This document shows, piece after piece, positions 45,576-55,296 of a stretch of 64,000 bases of DNA (positions are counted from its first letter, which is position 1; each line of letters starts with the position of its first letter). The translations under genes and the position numbers were made by a program. The notes under the pieces were generated by a model. It searched no databases, had not been told where the DNA came from, and saw only the letters and a program-made list of their open reading frames with translations. Source of the DNA: Paracoccaceae bacterium (GTDB taxonomy: Bacteria > Pseudomonadota > Alphaproteobacteria > Rhodobacterales > Rhodobacteraceae); NCBI GenBank assembly GCA_958296035.1, contig OY282431.1, positions 682,001-746,000 of the forward strand, given 5' to 3'.

Positions 45576-47609
45576 TCATGCAAATCCGCGCTTTCTGAGC
45601 AACGCGTCGGCGCTGGGGAGTCGGCCCCGAAAGTCAATGTACATGTCATCGGGTCGCCTCGAACCGCCTGCTGACAGTATATGTTGTTCAAGGCGTTGCG
45701 TAGTGTTGGCGTTGAACGGACCGCCCTCTTCGAGAAATGTTTCGAAGACATCGGCATCCAGCACCTCCGACCAAAGATAGCTGTAGTAGCCGCTGGCGTA
45801 ACCTTCCGTGGCAAATACATGGGCAAAATTCGAGGCAGAATGGCGCATCACGATTGCACGCGGCATTCCGATGTCGTCCAATACCTGTCGCTCGATCGAA
45901 AGCGGGGCAGAAATCTTGTCCGACGTATGAAATGTCAGGTCTACATATGCACTTGCAAGATATTCAACGGTGCCGAAGCCCTGATCGAAGTTGCGAGCCG
46001 CGAGCAGCGCAGCCAGCATGTCCTCGGGTATGGCGTCACCGGTTTCGGCGTGCCGGGCATGCTTTGACAGTACTTCCGGCAGTTCCATCCAGTGTTCAAA
46101 CAGCTGGCTCGGAAGTTCGACGAAATCGCGAGCTACCGCCGTCCCCGACACCTTTTCGTATCGCACATCAGACAGGAGAGCATGCAAGGCGTGCCCGAAT
46201 TCGTGAAACAGAGTTCTTGTGTCGTCAAATGACAGCAAGCAGGGTTGCCCCTGGGAGGGTTTGACAAAGTTGCACACATTGACAACCACCGGACGAGAGG
46301 TTCCTCCGTGCTTTTTCTGGTCAAGAAATGTCGAACACCAGGCACCGGATCGTTTCGACGGACGGGCGAAGTAGTCACCGATAAATATTCCGATATCATC
46401 ACCTTGCCGACTGACACGCCATGCCCGGCAATCCGGATGGTAGAGTTGCGGCAATATTTCCTCAAATTCCAGCCCAAACAACCTGCCGGCACAGTCCATT
46501 GCTGCCTCTATCATCCGCGGGAGAGGGAAGTATTGCTTGGCCTCCGATTGGTCGATATCAAACTCTCTGGAACGCCGGCGTTCAGCGTAAAGGCGCCAAT
46601 CCCACGGCATGAGTTGATCATCGACTCCATCGTCTTGCATCATGGCCTGCAGGACACTGGCATCCTTCCTGGCCTGGCCAAGGGCCGGTTTCCAGACTGC
46701 ATCCAGCAATTTGCGGACCTGCAACGGGCTCTTCGCCATTTCAGTTTCCAGTTTGTAATCGGCATAACACCGGTAGCCGAGAAGCTCGGCGAGTTCTTGC
46801 CGTAGTGCCAGAATCTCCTCGAGCAGTACGCTGTTGTCTGTCCTGGTGCCCGGCGCCCCGCGGTTGCACCACGCCTCGACAGCGACCTGGCGCAGTTTCC
46901 GACTTTCCGAATACTGTAGGAAGGGCACAATCAGAGATCTGTTCAGGGTGAGACAGTACCCCCGCAGACCGCGCTCACGGGCAGCTTCTTCAAGGGCCGA
47001 CACCAGGAACCCTGGCAGGTTTGAAACCTCATCGCCCGAGAGGTCTAGGGTCCAGTCTCTCTCGGATTTCAACAGGTTCTGGGCGAACGCGGTCCGCAAT
47101 TCTGCCAGTCTGACCCTGATGCTTGCGAATCTGTTACGGCTTTCCGGATCAAGACTGGCACCTGACCGTACAAAATCACGATAATGGAGCTCCAGTACCC
47201 GCTTCTGCTCTTCGTCCAGCGAGAGTTCGGATCTTGATTGCCACAGTTTGTCTATGCGTTGGAACAGGCCCTGATTCATGGCTACCTCGTTGGAAAAACT
47301 TGCCAATCTTGGGGCCAGGTCAGCCTGCAGCTTTTCCCGGATTTCATTGCTGTCTGCCGCTACGAGATTGAAGAACACGCTGCAGATACGATCCAGTTCC
47401 CACGAAGCCAGTTCCAGAGCTTCAACTGTATTCGCAAAGCAGGGTGCGTCGGGATTGGTGGCTATGGCATCAATCCGTTTTCTGGCTGATGTCAGTGCAG
47501 AATCAAACGAGTCTCTGAATTGATTGTCGGGATACGCTTCGAACGGCGGAATTGAAAAAGGGGTTTGCCATCCGGCGACAGTAGCAAGTGTTGACATCGT
47601 GCTCCTCAA
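45576..47609 (-). CDS. M3-family oligopeptidase (oligopeptidase A / Dcp type)
   Basis: 677 residues, the usual size. Thimet-oligopeptidase fold with zinc motif HEFGHALH in TLFHEFGHALHALLSD at about residue 463-478, the downstream Glu ligand in FVELPSQLFEHW, and substrate-side stretches GYYSYLWSEVLDADVFETF and GGPFN near the end. A cytosolic peptidase that degrades short peptides, including cleaved signal peptides. Confidence 0.94.
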   Translation of the reverse strand: MRSTMSTLATVAGWQTPFSIPPFEAYPDNQFRDSFDSALTSARKRIDAIATNPDAPCFANTVEALELASWELDRICSVFFNLVAADSNEIREKLQADLAPRLASFSNEVAMNQGLFQRIDKLWQSRSELSLDEEQKRVLELHYRDFVRSGASLDPESRNRFASIRVRLAELRTAFAQNLLKSERDWTLDLSGDEVSNLPGFLVSALEEAARERGLRGYCLTLNRSLIVPFLQYSESRKLRQVAVEAWCNRGAPGTRTDNSVLLEEILALRQELAELLGYRCYADYKLETEMAKSPLQVRKLLDAVWKPALGQARKDASVLQAMMQDDGVDDQLMPWDWRLYAERRRSREFDIDQSEAKQYFPLPRMIEAAMDCAGRLFGLEFEEILPQLYHPDCRAWRVSRQGDDIGIFIGDYFARPSKRSGAWCSTFLDQKKHGGTSRPVVVNVCNFVKPSQGQPCLLSFDDTRTLFHEFGHALHALLSDVRYEKVSGTAVARDFVELPSQLFEHWMELPEVLSKHARHAETGDAIPEDMLAALLAARNFDQGFGTVEYLASAYVDLTFHTSDKISAPLSIERQVLDDIGMPRAIVMRHSASNFAHVFATEGYASGYYSYLWSEVLDADVFETFLEEGGPFNANTTQRLEQHILSAGGSRRPDDMYIDFRGRLPSADALLRKRGFA

Positions 47610-47757
47610 GTGGTGCGGCCTCTGATTCTTGTCCGCTTCAGAAGTAATGGAAAGTCAGGCTTTGTGAACCAGAAAATCAATCAGTGAATTCCTGCAAGAG
47701 ATTGCATAAAGGCGAGGCTTGTCAATCCTGTGCGTTGGATTTGTTGAGGAAAAGTTG

Positions 47758-50259
47758 ATGAAATCTCATGTGAATGCCCTGGTTGTCGGGGGAGGTGTAG
47801 TTGGAACATCGATCGCCTATCATCTGGTCAAGGCGGGATACCAGGATGTGTTGTTGCTGGAACGCGATGCTCTGACAGCCGGTTCAACATGGCATGCGGC
47901 GGGGTTGTTGCCGTTGTTCAACATGAGCTACGCGACCAGTCACATACACGATTATTCGGTCAAGTTTTACAAATCTCTTCAAGAAGAGACCGGACTTGAT
48001 CCAGGTTTCCGGACTGTCGGAAACCTGCGTATGGCACAAAGCCAGGCCCGTATGGACGAATTCATGCTTTACGCTACCACCGCCGAAACAGTGGGCATTC
48101 CCTATGAATGGCTTTCACCGTCCGACATCAAGAGACGGTATCCACTTGTACGGACGGAAGATCTCAAAGGCGCCCTCTACCATCCGACCGATGGCTACAT
48201 TAATCCGGCCGATGTCACACAGTGCATGGCCAGGGGTGCCCGTCAGCGGGGCGTTGAGATCGTCACAAGGTATGAGGTTGATTCCTACCGGTATGCCGGT
48301 GGAGAATGGATTGTAGAAGGCGCCATCCTTGACGAAAAAGGGGGCATGCTCGTTGCCAGTGGCGAGAGATTCAGCATTCGCGCCGAGCATGTGGTTACCG
48401 CCACCGGCAACTTCGCACAACGGACATTTCGTCAACTCGGCATCAAGATGCCAGCTATACCAGTAGAACACCAATACATCGTTACCGAGCCGGACCCGAA
48501 ACTTGTTGATTGGCGAAAGTCAAACGGGGAGCATCCTGTCCTGCGCGATGCTGATGCCAAATGGTATGTACGTGAAGAACGCGGTGGCTGGATACTGGGC
48601 CCCTATGAACGCGGCGCACCGGCCCGCTTTGCCCACGACGTGCCGGACTGGTTTCGCGCTGACTTGTTCGAGCTCGATCTGGACAGAATTGAAGACGAAT
48701 ACTGGTCGATGATTCACCGTATTCCTTCAACGGAATCGGTTGGTCTGAAAGACGATTTCAACGGTCCTATCTGTTACACTCCCGATGGCAATCCGCTGGT
48801 GGGTCCGGCGCCCGGACTACACAACATGTGGCTTGCTGAAGGATTTTCGTTTGGCGTCACGGCCGCCGGAGGTACCGGGTACTACCTGGCCCAGATGATG
48901 ACCGAGGGCGAGGCAGAAATCGATATGGTTTCTCTGGACCCCAAGAGATACGGCGACTGGATGACGACGGAATACGGCCGGCGCAAGAATGAGGAGTGTT
49001 TCGAGCACGTCTACATTCTTCATCATCCTGACGAGGAGCGCGAAGCCTGTCGTCCGTTGCGCACCGCACCCTGTTACGATCGCATGCGTGAGCGAGGCGC
49101 ACAGTTTGGTCAGGTCAACGGTTGGGAAAGACCGAATTACTTCGCTCCCGACGGTTTCGACGATCACGCATCCCGCTCCTTCCGCCACGGGGGCTGGTGG
49201 CCCTTTGCGGTAGAAGAGGCACAGGCCGTGCGCCAGGACCTTGGTCTGTACGACGCGACGGCTTTTGCCAAACATCACGTGAGTGGTTCCGGTGCACAAC
49301 AGTTTCTCGACTGGTACACTTGCAATCGCCTGCCAGGAATTGGCCGTGTCAATCTGACTTATGCATTGACGAGGGCCGGCACGACCCGCACGGAATACAC
49401 GATTGCGCGCCTGGATGAGGATAGTTTCTACCTCGTATCGGCAGGCGCGTGGGCGGCATATGATGCGGATTACCTGCGCAAGGCGGCGGCCGAGAAGGAA
49501 GCCGATTTCGGACGTATAGACATTCACGATGTCACGACTCAATGGGGCGTGTTTGTTGTCGCAGGTACGAATTCTCGAAAGCTACTGGAATCGCTTGTCA
49601 GCGATGTCAGCCCGCAGGAAGCATTTGGAAACCGACGATTTCCGTGGTTGTCGGTTCGCGACATCGAGCTAGGTATGTGCCCGATACGTGCTTTGCGCGT
49701 GTCCTACACGGGCGCACTTGGCTGGGAATTGCACCATCCAATTGAAATGCAGAACTACCTTTTTGACCTGATAATGGGGAATTCAGCCAGTACTTCTCTG
49801 AAGCTGTTCGGAGCCCGGGCACAGAACTGGCTGCGCATGGAAAAGAGTTACCGTGCCTTCGGCACCGAATTGGGGCGCGACGCTACGCCACTTGAAGGTG
49901 GCCTCGAACGTTTTGTAAACCTTGGCAAGGTATTCTACGGCAAGGATCGTATGGTTGACACCGGCATTCGATCCAAATGCGTAACTCTTCTGATCGACGG
50001 ACCGAAAGATGCATCACCCTGGGGGCGGGAAGTACTCTTCAGCGGTGATAAGCCTGTAGGACGTCTGACGTCTGGCGGGTGGTCAGTGCATTTTGGCAAA
50101 TCTATCGGGATGGGTTACGTACGCCCCGATCTTGCATCACCCGGTACTCAGCTGGAAGTCAAGATGCTGGATAAGAGATGGCCGGTCGAGGTGACCATTG
50201 ATAGCCCCTATGATCCCGGAAATGCCGAACTTCGGCGAGATTACTCCGCCGCCGGGTGA
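47758..50259 (+). CDS. Dimethylglycine/sarcosine dehydrogenase-like flavoprotein with GcvT domain
   Basis: 833 residues from ATG 47758 (GAGGA 8 bp upstream). The N-terminal DAO domain has ALVVGGGVVGTSIAYHLVKA and GSTWHAAGLLPLF, where the His matches the covalent-FAD His of dimethylglycine dehydrogenase. A C-terminal aminomethyltransferase (GcvT) domain begins near 430, with YTGALGWELHHP and SYRAFGTELGRDATPLEGGL, and binds tetrahydrofolate. It demethylates an N-methylated glycine or similar amine and passes the one-carbon unit to folate. Marine alphaproteobacteria carry many paralogues, so the substrate is open. Confidence 0.9.
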   Translation: MKSHVNALVVGGGVVGTSIAYHLVKAGYQDVLLLERDALTAGSTWHAAGLLPLFNMSYATSHIHDYSVKFYKSLQEETGLDPGFRTVGNLRMAQSQARMDEFMLYATTAETVGIPYEWLSPSDIKRRYPLVRTEDLKGALYHPTDGYINPADVTQCMARGARQRGVEIVTRYEVDSYRYAGGEWIVEGAILDEKGGMLVASGERFSIRAEHVVTATGNFAQRTFRQLGIKMPAIPVEHQYIVTEPDPKLVDWRKSNGEHPVLRDADAKWYVREERGGWILGPYERGAPARFAHDVPDWFRADLFELDLDRIEDEYWSMIHRIPSTESVGLKDDFNGPICYTPDGNPLVGPAPGLHNMWLAEGFSFGVTAAGGTGYYLAQMMTEGEAEIDMVSLDPKRYGDWMTTEYGRRKNEECFEHVYILHHPDEEREACRPLRTAPCYDRMRERGAQFGQVNGWERPNYFAPDGFDDHASRSFRHGGWWPFAVEEAQAVRQDLGLYDATAFAKHHVSGSGAQQFLDWYTCNRLPGIGRVNLTYALTRAGTTRTEYTIARLDEDSFYLVSAGAWAAYDADYLRKAAAEKEADFGRIDIHDVTTQWGVFVVAGTNSRKLLESLVSDVSPQEAFGNRRFPWLSVRDIELGMCPIRALRVSYTGALGWELHHPIEMQNYLFDLIMGNSASTSLKLFGARAQNWLRMEKSYRAFGTELGRDATPLEGGLERFVNLGKVFYGKDRMVDTGIRSKCVTLLIDGPKDASPWGREVLFSGDKPVGRLTSGGWSVHFGKSIGMGYVRPDLASPGTQLEVKMLDKRWPVEVTIDSPYDPGNAELRRDYSAAG

Positions 50260-50696
50260 AGCGACGAATGACTGGCTGCCAATGGTCCTCATTCAACGGA
50301 ATCCTGACGCCGCGGAAGCAGCGTTGCCGCAATGAACTCAAGCGTGCGTGGCCATCGCTGACCGCCGAATCCGGGTGTTGGCAGGTGAGCACGGCAGATG
50401 TCCGAACAGGTGCAGAATTGATCCAGCGCAACCAGAGATTCCGGCCACTGGAGTCTTGCCTCGGCTGGCAAATTTCCTGGTAAAGCGAGTTGCCAAGCAG
50501 TTGGAGGGCGACAGAGGATGTACGCGCAACCATCGCGCGGCTCGCATCCTGTGACCAGTTGTATTCGTCGGAGTTGGTCACCGGCTTTTCTCCGATGGCG
50601 TCATATTGGCCGACTCTGGCGCAAGCGCCTGGCGCATGCGTTGTTGCCAAATGATAATTCTGCAGGTGTATCGAAAACCCGAGAGAAGCAATCTAC
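50260..50696. other. Intergenic region, no gene seen
   Basis: 437 bp between the flavoprotein and the ketopantoate-reductase-like gene. Short frames only, without motifs. Confidence 0.45.
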
Positions 50697-51650
50697 ATGA
50701 CGAAAAATCCAACCCTTTACGTGATAGGCGCAGGCGCAATGGGCAGCCTGTTTGGCGGATTGTTGTCGGAAGGAGGGCTAGGCGTAACGCTGATTGATCC
50801 CTGGAGGGAGCATGTGGATGCAGTCAATGCCAACGGGCTGAAAATGATCGGATATGGAGGTGACCGGGTCGTTCCGGTAAAGGCAGTTACAACTGCGAAT
50901 GGACTCCCTCCAGCTGATCTGGTCTTTGTGCAGTGCAAATCCTATCACACTGTTACAGCCATGGTGTCGGCCAGTCATGTTGTTGGTCCGCAGACAGCGG
51001 TGACCTCGTTTCAGAACGGCCTCGGGAACGAGGAATTGCTGGCAGAGATTGTCGGCAATGACAGGGTGCTCGGCGGCCTGACGGCTCAGGGGGCAAGCAT
51101 TGAGGGACCTGGCTTAGTCCACAACTACGCTGAATTGCCGTCCTGGATTGGTGAGATGCCGAAGGGTGACAGCGAGCGGGCCACCAATCTGGCTCGAATG
51201 TTGTCAGCTCATGGACTGCCGACTTCGGCGAGTGACTATATCCTCCAGGATATCTGGAAAAAGCTTATGGTAAATGTTGGCATCAATGCACTTTCGGGGA
51301 TTGCCAATCTCAAGATCAACGCTGTCATGAAAGTTCCTGAGATGCGCTTGACAGTTTATGAGGCAATAGACGAAGCAGTCACCGTAGCCAGGAAAACCGG
51401 GTTGGTCATTGATTCTCGTCAGGCACACGGAGTCCTGGACAAGATTGCCGGCCCAGACGGTAGTGGCGAGAACAGATCCTCGCTGTGCAATGACCTGCTG
51501 AAAAGGCGACAAACGGAGATTGATTACATCAATGGTGCAATCGTCAAGCTGGGAACCGGATACGGAATCGAGACACCAGTAAATTCAACGCTTGTCGCCG
51601 CGGTAAAGGGGCTGGAATCACATTTCGTACAGAAGAAAATCAATCCGTGA
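50697..51650 (+). CDS. Ketopantoate reductase family protein (PanE/ApbA)
   Basis: 317 residues. NADP-binding YVIGAGAMGSLFGGLLSEGG, VQCKSYHTVTA, SFQNGLGNEE, catalytic Lys in WKKLMVNVGINALSG, and the C-terminal helical domain with EIDYINGAIVKLG. The family reduces 2-dehydropantoate, but many paralogues have other 2-oxoacid substrates. No pantothenate genes lie nearby. The stop overlaps the next gene's GTG start (GTGA), so the pair is translationally coupled. Confidence 0.88.
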   Translation: MTKNPTLYVIGAGAMGSLFGGLLSEGGLGVTLIDPWREHVDAVNANGLKMIGYGGDRVVPVKAVTTANGLPPADLVFVQCKSYHTVTAMVSASHVVGPQTAVTSFQNGLGNEELLAEIVGNDRVLGGLTAQGASIEGPGLVHNYAELPSWIGEMPKGDSERATNLARMLSAHGLPTSASDYILQDIWKKLMVNVGINALSGIANLKINAVMKVPEMRLTVYEAIDEAVTVARKTGLVIDSRQAHGVLDKIAGPDGSGENRSSLCNDLLKRRQTEIDYINGAIVKLGTGYGIETPVNSTLVAAVKGLESHFVQKKINP

Positions 51651-52642
51651 TCCCCGACATCCGTCAGGCCACATTCTGGGAACCGCCGCTGCCGGAATTG
51701 GCAGCTGCCTTGCAGACTGGATTGCGGAAGGACTTCAAGGAAGTCGAAGTAGACATCCAAGCCTGTCCTGATCTGCGCCAGCTGGGCTGTGCCTTTGCGG
51801 GTCTTGGCGGGCGACCATTTCTCATTGAGCTTGGCGGCGAGCCTCTCGTTCACAATCCAAGGTACCGCCGTCACGGCAATTTTGACCTTGATGTGATTCT
51901 CGGTTGTCTATCAAGACAGAGCAGTTGCCTTCTTGGCGCCGGGTTTCCGTCGCTGGTCGTAACCGGGGGTAAGTGTGGCGAGCTAATCCCCTGTCTGGCA
52001 ATGAACGGACAGAACCTCAGCAAGCTCGCCCGCGTCGGCGAAAGGGGCCACTGCGTCGTGAAGAGCTATGCTTCGCACCTCCATGGGGGTCTCGGCAATC
52101 TGTACGTATGCGATGGCTTGCCAAGCGATGTCATTCGCCTCGAAGTTCAGCGCCGAAGTGGCGAACAAGCATCGCTTCCTCTGGCAATCCGCACTGCGCT
52201 GCACGACCGTTTCAGCGATTGTGGCAGGGGAGAAATCGCATTGGGAGGCGTGATCCGGATTGTCGCCGGCCAGGTGCGAGCCCACATTTCACCGGACTTC
52301 GAGTGCATCCGGTTTCCCTACTACGATGCGGATCGAAACGAGGTCTTTCGTCCGGACTTTCTCAGGTATTATCAGGGAATGGGCCCCGACCTGACCTGCA
52401 TGTCCGTGCTTTGGACAGGCGACCCGACGGGTGGTTCACTTCACCTGCGCCCAACCGGTGAGCACACTCATTTCTTCAGCACGGCGGGGCGTTCTGAAGC
52501 CGGTCACTATCACTTCGATGTCACACCCGACACTATCCACTACATCGGGTACTTTCATCCAGCCGGGCATGTCGCCAGAGTAGCGAATATCTACCGATTG
52601 CTCGAAACCGGAAGCGAAGTACAGGCCTGGTGGCATCAATGA
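51647..52642 (+). CDS. DUF1907 (C11orf54/PTD012-like) putative zinc hydrolase
   Basis: 331 residues from GTG 51647. The DUF1907 hallmark is near the end: EHTHFFSTAGRSEAGHYHFD, which supplies the three His ligands of the single zinc in the human homologue, followed by VTPDTIHYIGYFHPA. Earlier LLGAGFPSLVVTGGKCGELI and the Gly-rich GRGEIALGGV also match. The human protein has reported ester-hydrolase activity in vitro, and the physiological role is unknown. Coupling to a PanE-like dehydrogenase is suggestive of a shared carbonyl or ester substrate (inference). Confidence 0.88.
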   Translation: MIPDIRQATFWEPPLPELAAALQTGLRKDFKEVEVDIQACPDLRQLGCAFAGLGGRPFLIELGGEPLVHNPRYRRHGNFDLDVILGCLSRQSSCLLGAGFPSLVVTGGKCGELIPCLAMNGQNLSKLARVGERGHCVVKSYASHLHGGLGNLYVCDGLPSDVIRLEVQRRSGEQASLPLAIRTALHDRFSDCGRGEIALGGVIRIVAGQVRAHISPDFECIRFPYYDADRNEVFRPDFLRYYQGMGPDLTCMSVLWTGDPTGGSLHLRPTGEHTHFFSTAGRSEAGHYHFDVTPDTIHYIGYFHPAGHVARVANIYRLLETGSEVQAWWHQ

Positions 52643-52889
52643 GAAGGGCTAGCTGGTTTGCCTTCTTGCTTCGCCCGGCGACCTTATCGGGCTCAATCTA
52701 TTCCAAGTGGCGAGATTGCATGTCTGGCCAAGGCCACGGGTCATAACAACAAACGCGTACGGTTTTAACGAGCAACATTTCTAATTTCTACCGCGCAACC
52801 TGGAGATGGCTTGTGGCCGGACGCGGCGCGGCAACCAAACGCATCGTCGATCCAACGGCGCTGTCACAGCCTCCGATCTTGGCCTCACA

Positions 52890-53750
52890 TCAGTCTTGCT
52901 CGATCAGTTCGAACGAGCACCCCAGATCGGCAAGAAAAATCGTTATGGCCCGGAGGCATTCAGGCTCGTCGAGGAACGGACAATGCCCGCGTCCGGGTAC
53001 AGTACAATATACCATTCTTGGGCGCTTGCCACACATCTGAAGTGCTGTGCTTTCAGAAAGAAGGTCGGATCCTTCTCCGCGCAACAGCAAGAGCGGGATA
53101 TCTGGCACCCGGTCGAACAATTCCCACAGATCCAGCTGTTCAGATCTCACTGCTTCGAGAAACTGTTTTCGCAGGTTGGGATCGTATCGGAGTTGCAGTC
53201 GGTCGGAACATTCAATGTAGTTTTTCTGAACATCTTCCAGCCATCTCGAATGAGAAACATCTTCAAAACCAATGAGATTCAGAGGCAATAGTCTGGCAGC
53301 CTCGTCAAAGGAGCGGACATGTGGTCGGTGGCCGACATGGCCGGCGATTCTGTTTAGGCCGATAGCATCAATCTCTGGTCCGATATCATTGAGGATAATT
53401 GCTGGTATTCGACCACTGGTCGAGGCAGCAAGGATCATGGCAATAATGCCTCCCCTGGAGGTGCCCAAGACAGGTGCGGAGCCAATGTCCAGATGGTCTA
53501 GCAGTTCCACAACATCCTGCGCTTCCCTTGCAGCGTTGTAGTTGTCCGGATTACTGTCCCAGTCAGATTCTCCGCGGCCGCGATAATCAGGGCAAATAAA
53601 GGTAACGCCGCTCAGATGCCTTCGCAGGTAATCGAAATCGGTTGAATTCCTGGTCAATCCCGCCAGGCAGATAAGGGGAGGGCCTTTTCCGTCCAGCTGA
53701 TAGGCTAATCTGAGTCCATCAGAGTTCGTAAAGTACTTGTAGTGGGTCAT
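52890..53750 (-). CDS. Alpha/beta hydrolase
   Basis: 286 residues from ATG 53750, which overlaps the HAD gene stop as ATGA. Alpha/beta-hydrolase fold: PPLICLAGLTRNSTDFDYL (oxyanion region), CPDYRGRGESDWD, the nucleophile Ser in LGTSRGGIIAM, an acid Asp in LLLRGEGSDLLS and the His in GRGHCPFLDEPE. Specificity unknown. The coupled HAD hydrolase suggests a two-step degradation. Confidence 0.87.
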   Translation of the reverse strand: MTHYKYFTNSDGLRLAYQLDGKGPPLICLAGLTRNSTDFDYLRRHLSGVTFICPDYRGRGESDWDSNPDNYNAAREAQDVVELLDHLDIGSAPVLGTSRGGIIAMILAASTSGRIPAIILNDIGPEIDAIGLNRIAGHVGHRPHVRSFDEAARLLPLNLIGFEDVSHSRWLEDVQKNYIECSDRLQLRYDPNLRKQFLEAVRSEQLDLWELFDRVPDIPLLLLRGEGSDLLSESTALQMCGKRPRMVYCTVPGRGHCPFLDEPECLRAITIFLADLGCSFELIEQD

Positions 53751-54424
53751 GATGCTGCAATCAATTGCGGAACTCGTGACAATTCGTCGACAATGTGAAG
53801 TGGCCGCCAAGGCAAGCGGTCCACGGGTTCGCCGGCTCGATTTACCCAGGCCGACACAAATCCAAATCCTGCAGCTGCAGCTGCATCCCATCCGTTGGAC
53901 GAAACAAAGAAGACCTGTGAACGCAAACAACCGTATCTCTGTTCGACCAGTTCGTAAACGCTCTTGTGGGGCTTGAACACGCCGACTTCCTCAACGCTGA
54001 TCACGCTGTCAAGGCAGTCTTCTATGTCGGCAGCCTGGATTGCCGATTCCAGCATTTGGGGCGAGCCGTTCGATAACATGGCTGAGGTCAGCCCCGACTC
54101 ACGCAAATTGCGCAACACATCCTTCACTTCCGGATAAGCATCAAGCCTGGCATATAACTCGAGAAGTCGGTCTTTCAGTCCGGGCTCCCCTGCCAGACCA
54201 TGTCGCTCAAGTGCCCAGTCGAGGCTTTCACGGGTTACCTGCCAGAAATCGGCATGCTCGCCGGCAATGGCACGAATCCAGGTGTACTGAAGTTGTTTCA
54301 ACCGCCAGTCGTTGGCCAGTGACAGGCCAAGTTGGGGATCTATGTCAGCCATGGCTCTGCGGGCGGCCGCTGTTACGTCCAGCAAGGTGCCATAGGCATC
54401 AAATGCACAAATCTTGATTGACAT
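53747..54424 (-). CDS. HAD-family hydrolase, haloacid dehalogenase type II
   Basis: 225 residues from ATG 54424 (GAGGA 5 bp upstream). Motif I AFDAYGTLLDV with nucleophile Asp, motif II SNGSP, the Lys in VGVFKPHKSVYEL, and motif IV SSNGWDAAAAAGFGF in place of DD, all typical of L-2-haloacid dehalogenases. It would replace the halogen of 2-haloacids by hydroxyl, though natural substrates of many members are unknown. Coupled to the alpha/beta hydrolase. Confidence 0.9.
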   Translation of the reverse strand: MSIKICAFDAYGTLLDVTAAARRAMADIDPQLGLSLANDWRLKQLQYTWIRAIAGEHADFWQVTRESLDWALERHGLAGEPGLKDRLLELYARLDAYPEVKDVLRNLRESGLTSAMLSNGSPQMLESAIQAADIEDCLDSVISVEEVGVFKPHKSVYELVEQRYGCLRSQVFFVSSNGWDAAAAAGFGFVSAWVNRAGEPVDRLPWRPLHIVDELSRVPQLIAAS

Positions 54425-54583
54425 ATTTTTCCTCGTCACTAGGTTCAGCACGCTTCGCCGGGCTGTCGGTGATTCCAGAACGTCGGCACCTATCAATCGG
54501 AACCTGCCGAATTCAACCCAGAGCAGGCAATGAAATTCATGACACCTGTTGCGGCGGGCACTTTCCTTTAAGGAGAATTATTC

Positions 54584-54970
54584 ATGTCAACACAACCCGG
54601 AAAAGTCTGGTGGACTGAACTGAATGTAAGAGATTTGGAAAAAGCCAAAGAGTTCTATGGCACATTATTTGGCTGGGAATTCGAGGCACCTGAGATCGGA
54701 CAGGGCAACTACTTATTTGCACTGAAGGACGGCAAGCCTGTTGTCGGCGTGCTCAACACCGACAGCGTACCCAATGGAGAGAATATTCCACCCAACTGGT
54801 TTTCATATTTTGCCGTTGATGACATCATGGAAACAGTTGAAACCACCGAGGCCAACGGAGGTACCGTGATTCGTTCGCCTTGGGCAGTGCCTGGTATCGG
54901 AGTGATCGCCATAATCTGTGATTCGCTTGGCGCCGTTCTGGGATTGATCGAACCTGTTCCTGCCGAGTAG
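54584..54970 (+). CDS. VOC-superfamily protein
   Basis: 128 residues with AAGGAG about 8 bp upstream of the ATG. VOC pattern WTELNVRDLEKAKEFYGTLF, GWEFEAPEIGQGNYLFALKD, FAVDDIMETVETTEANGG, DSLGAVLGLIEP. This is the CFP-30-like single-module group of unknown specificity. Divergent from the HAD gene, 160 bp between the starts. Confidence 0.87.
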   Translation: MSTQPGKVWWTELNVRDLEKAKEFYGTLFGWEFEAPEIGQGNYLFALKDGKPVVGVLNTDSVPNGENIPPNWFSYFAVDDIMETVETTEANGGTVIRSPWAVPGIGVIAIICDSLGAVLGLIEPVPAE

Positions 54971-55273
54971 TGAGTCCAGCGTTAAACATTTCTTGCAAAC
55001 ATCGGTTCATGTTGATGACGTTGCGTGAGACGCAGGCTCCATCGTGGCAAGAGGGTAATCTGACTTCTTCCTGGTCTTGATGGAGAACTGTTTGCTGCAT
55101 GATGGAGTTGTCGCCGACATGGGGCGGAATTCCTGTACTGCCACCGCTGCAATTGGCGAGTTACCCAGTTAACGAACCGTTCGCTCAACTGACAAGTGCG
55201 GTGTTGGCTGTTCGAGGCCTCTTGGCGCCAAAGTATGGTACTGGCTGTACCTCTTGTTAATTCCAGTTAACCG
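54971..55273. other. Intergenic region before element B, no gene seen
   Basis: About 300 bp between the VOC gene and the left terminal repeat of element B. No gene or repeat recognised. Confidence 0.45.
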
Positions 55274-55296
55274 GAGCCTCTTGCAAATCTATTGCA

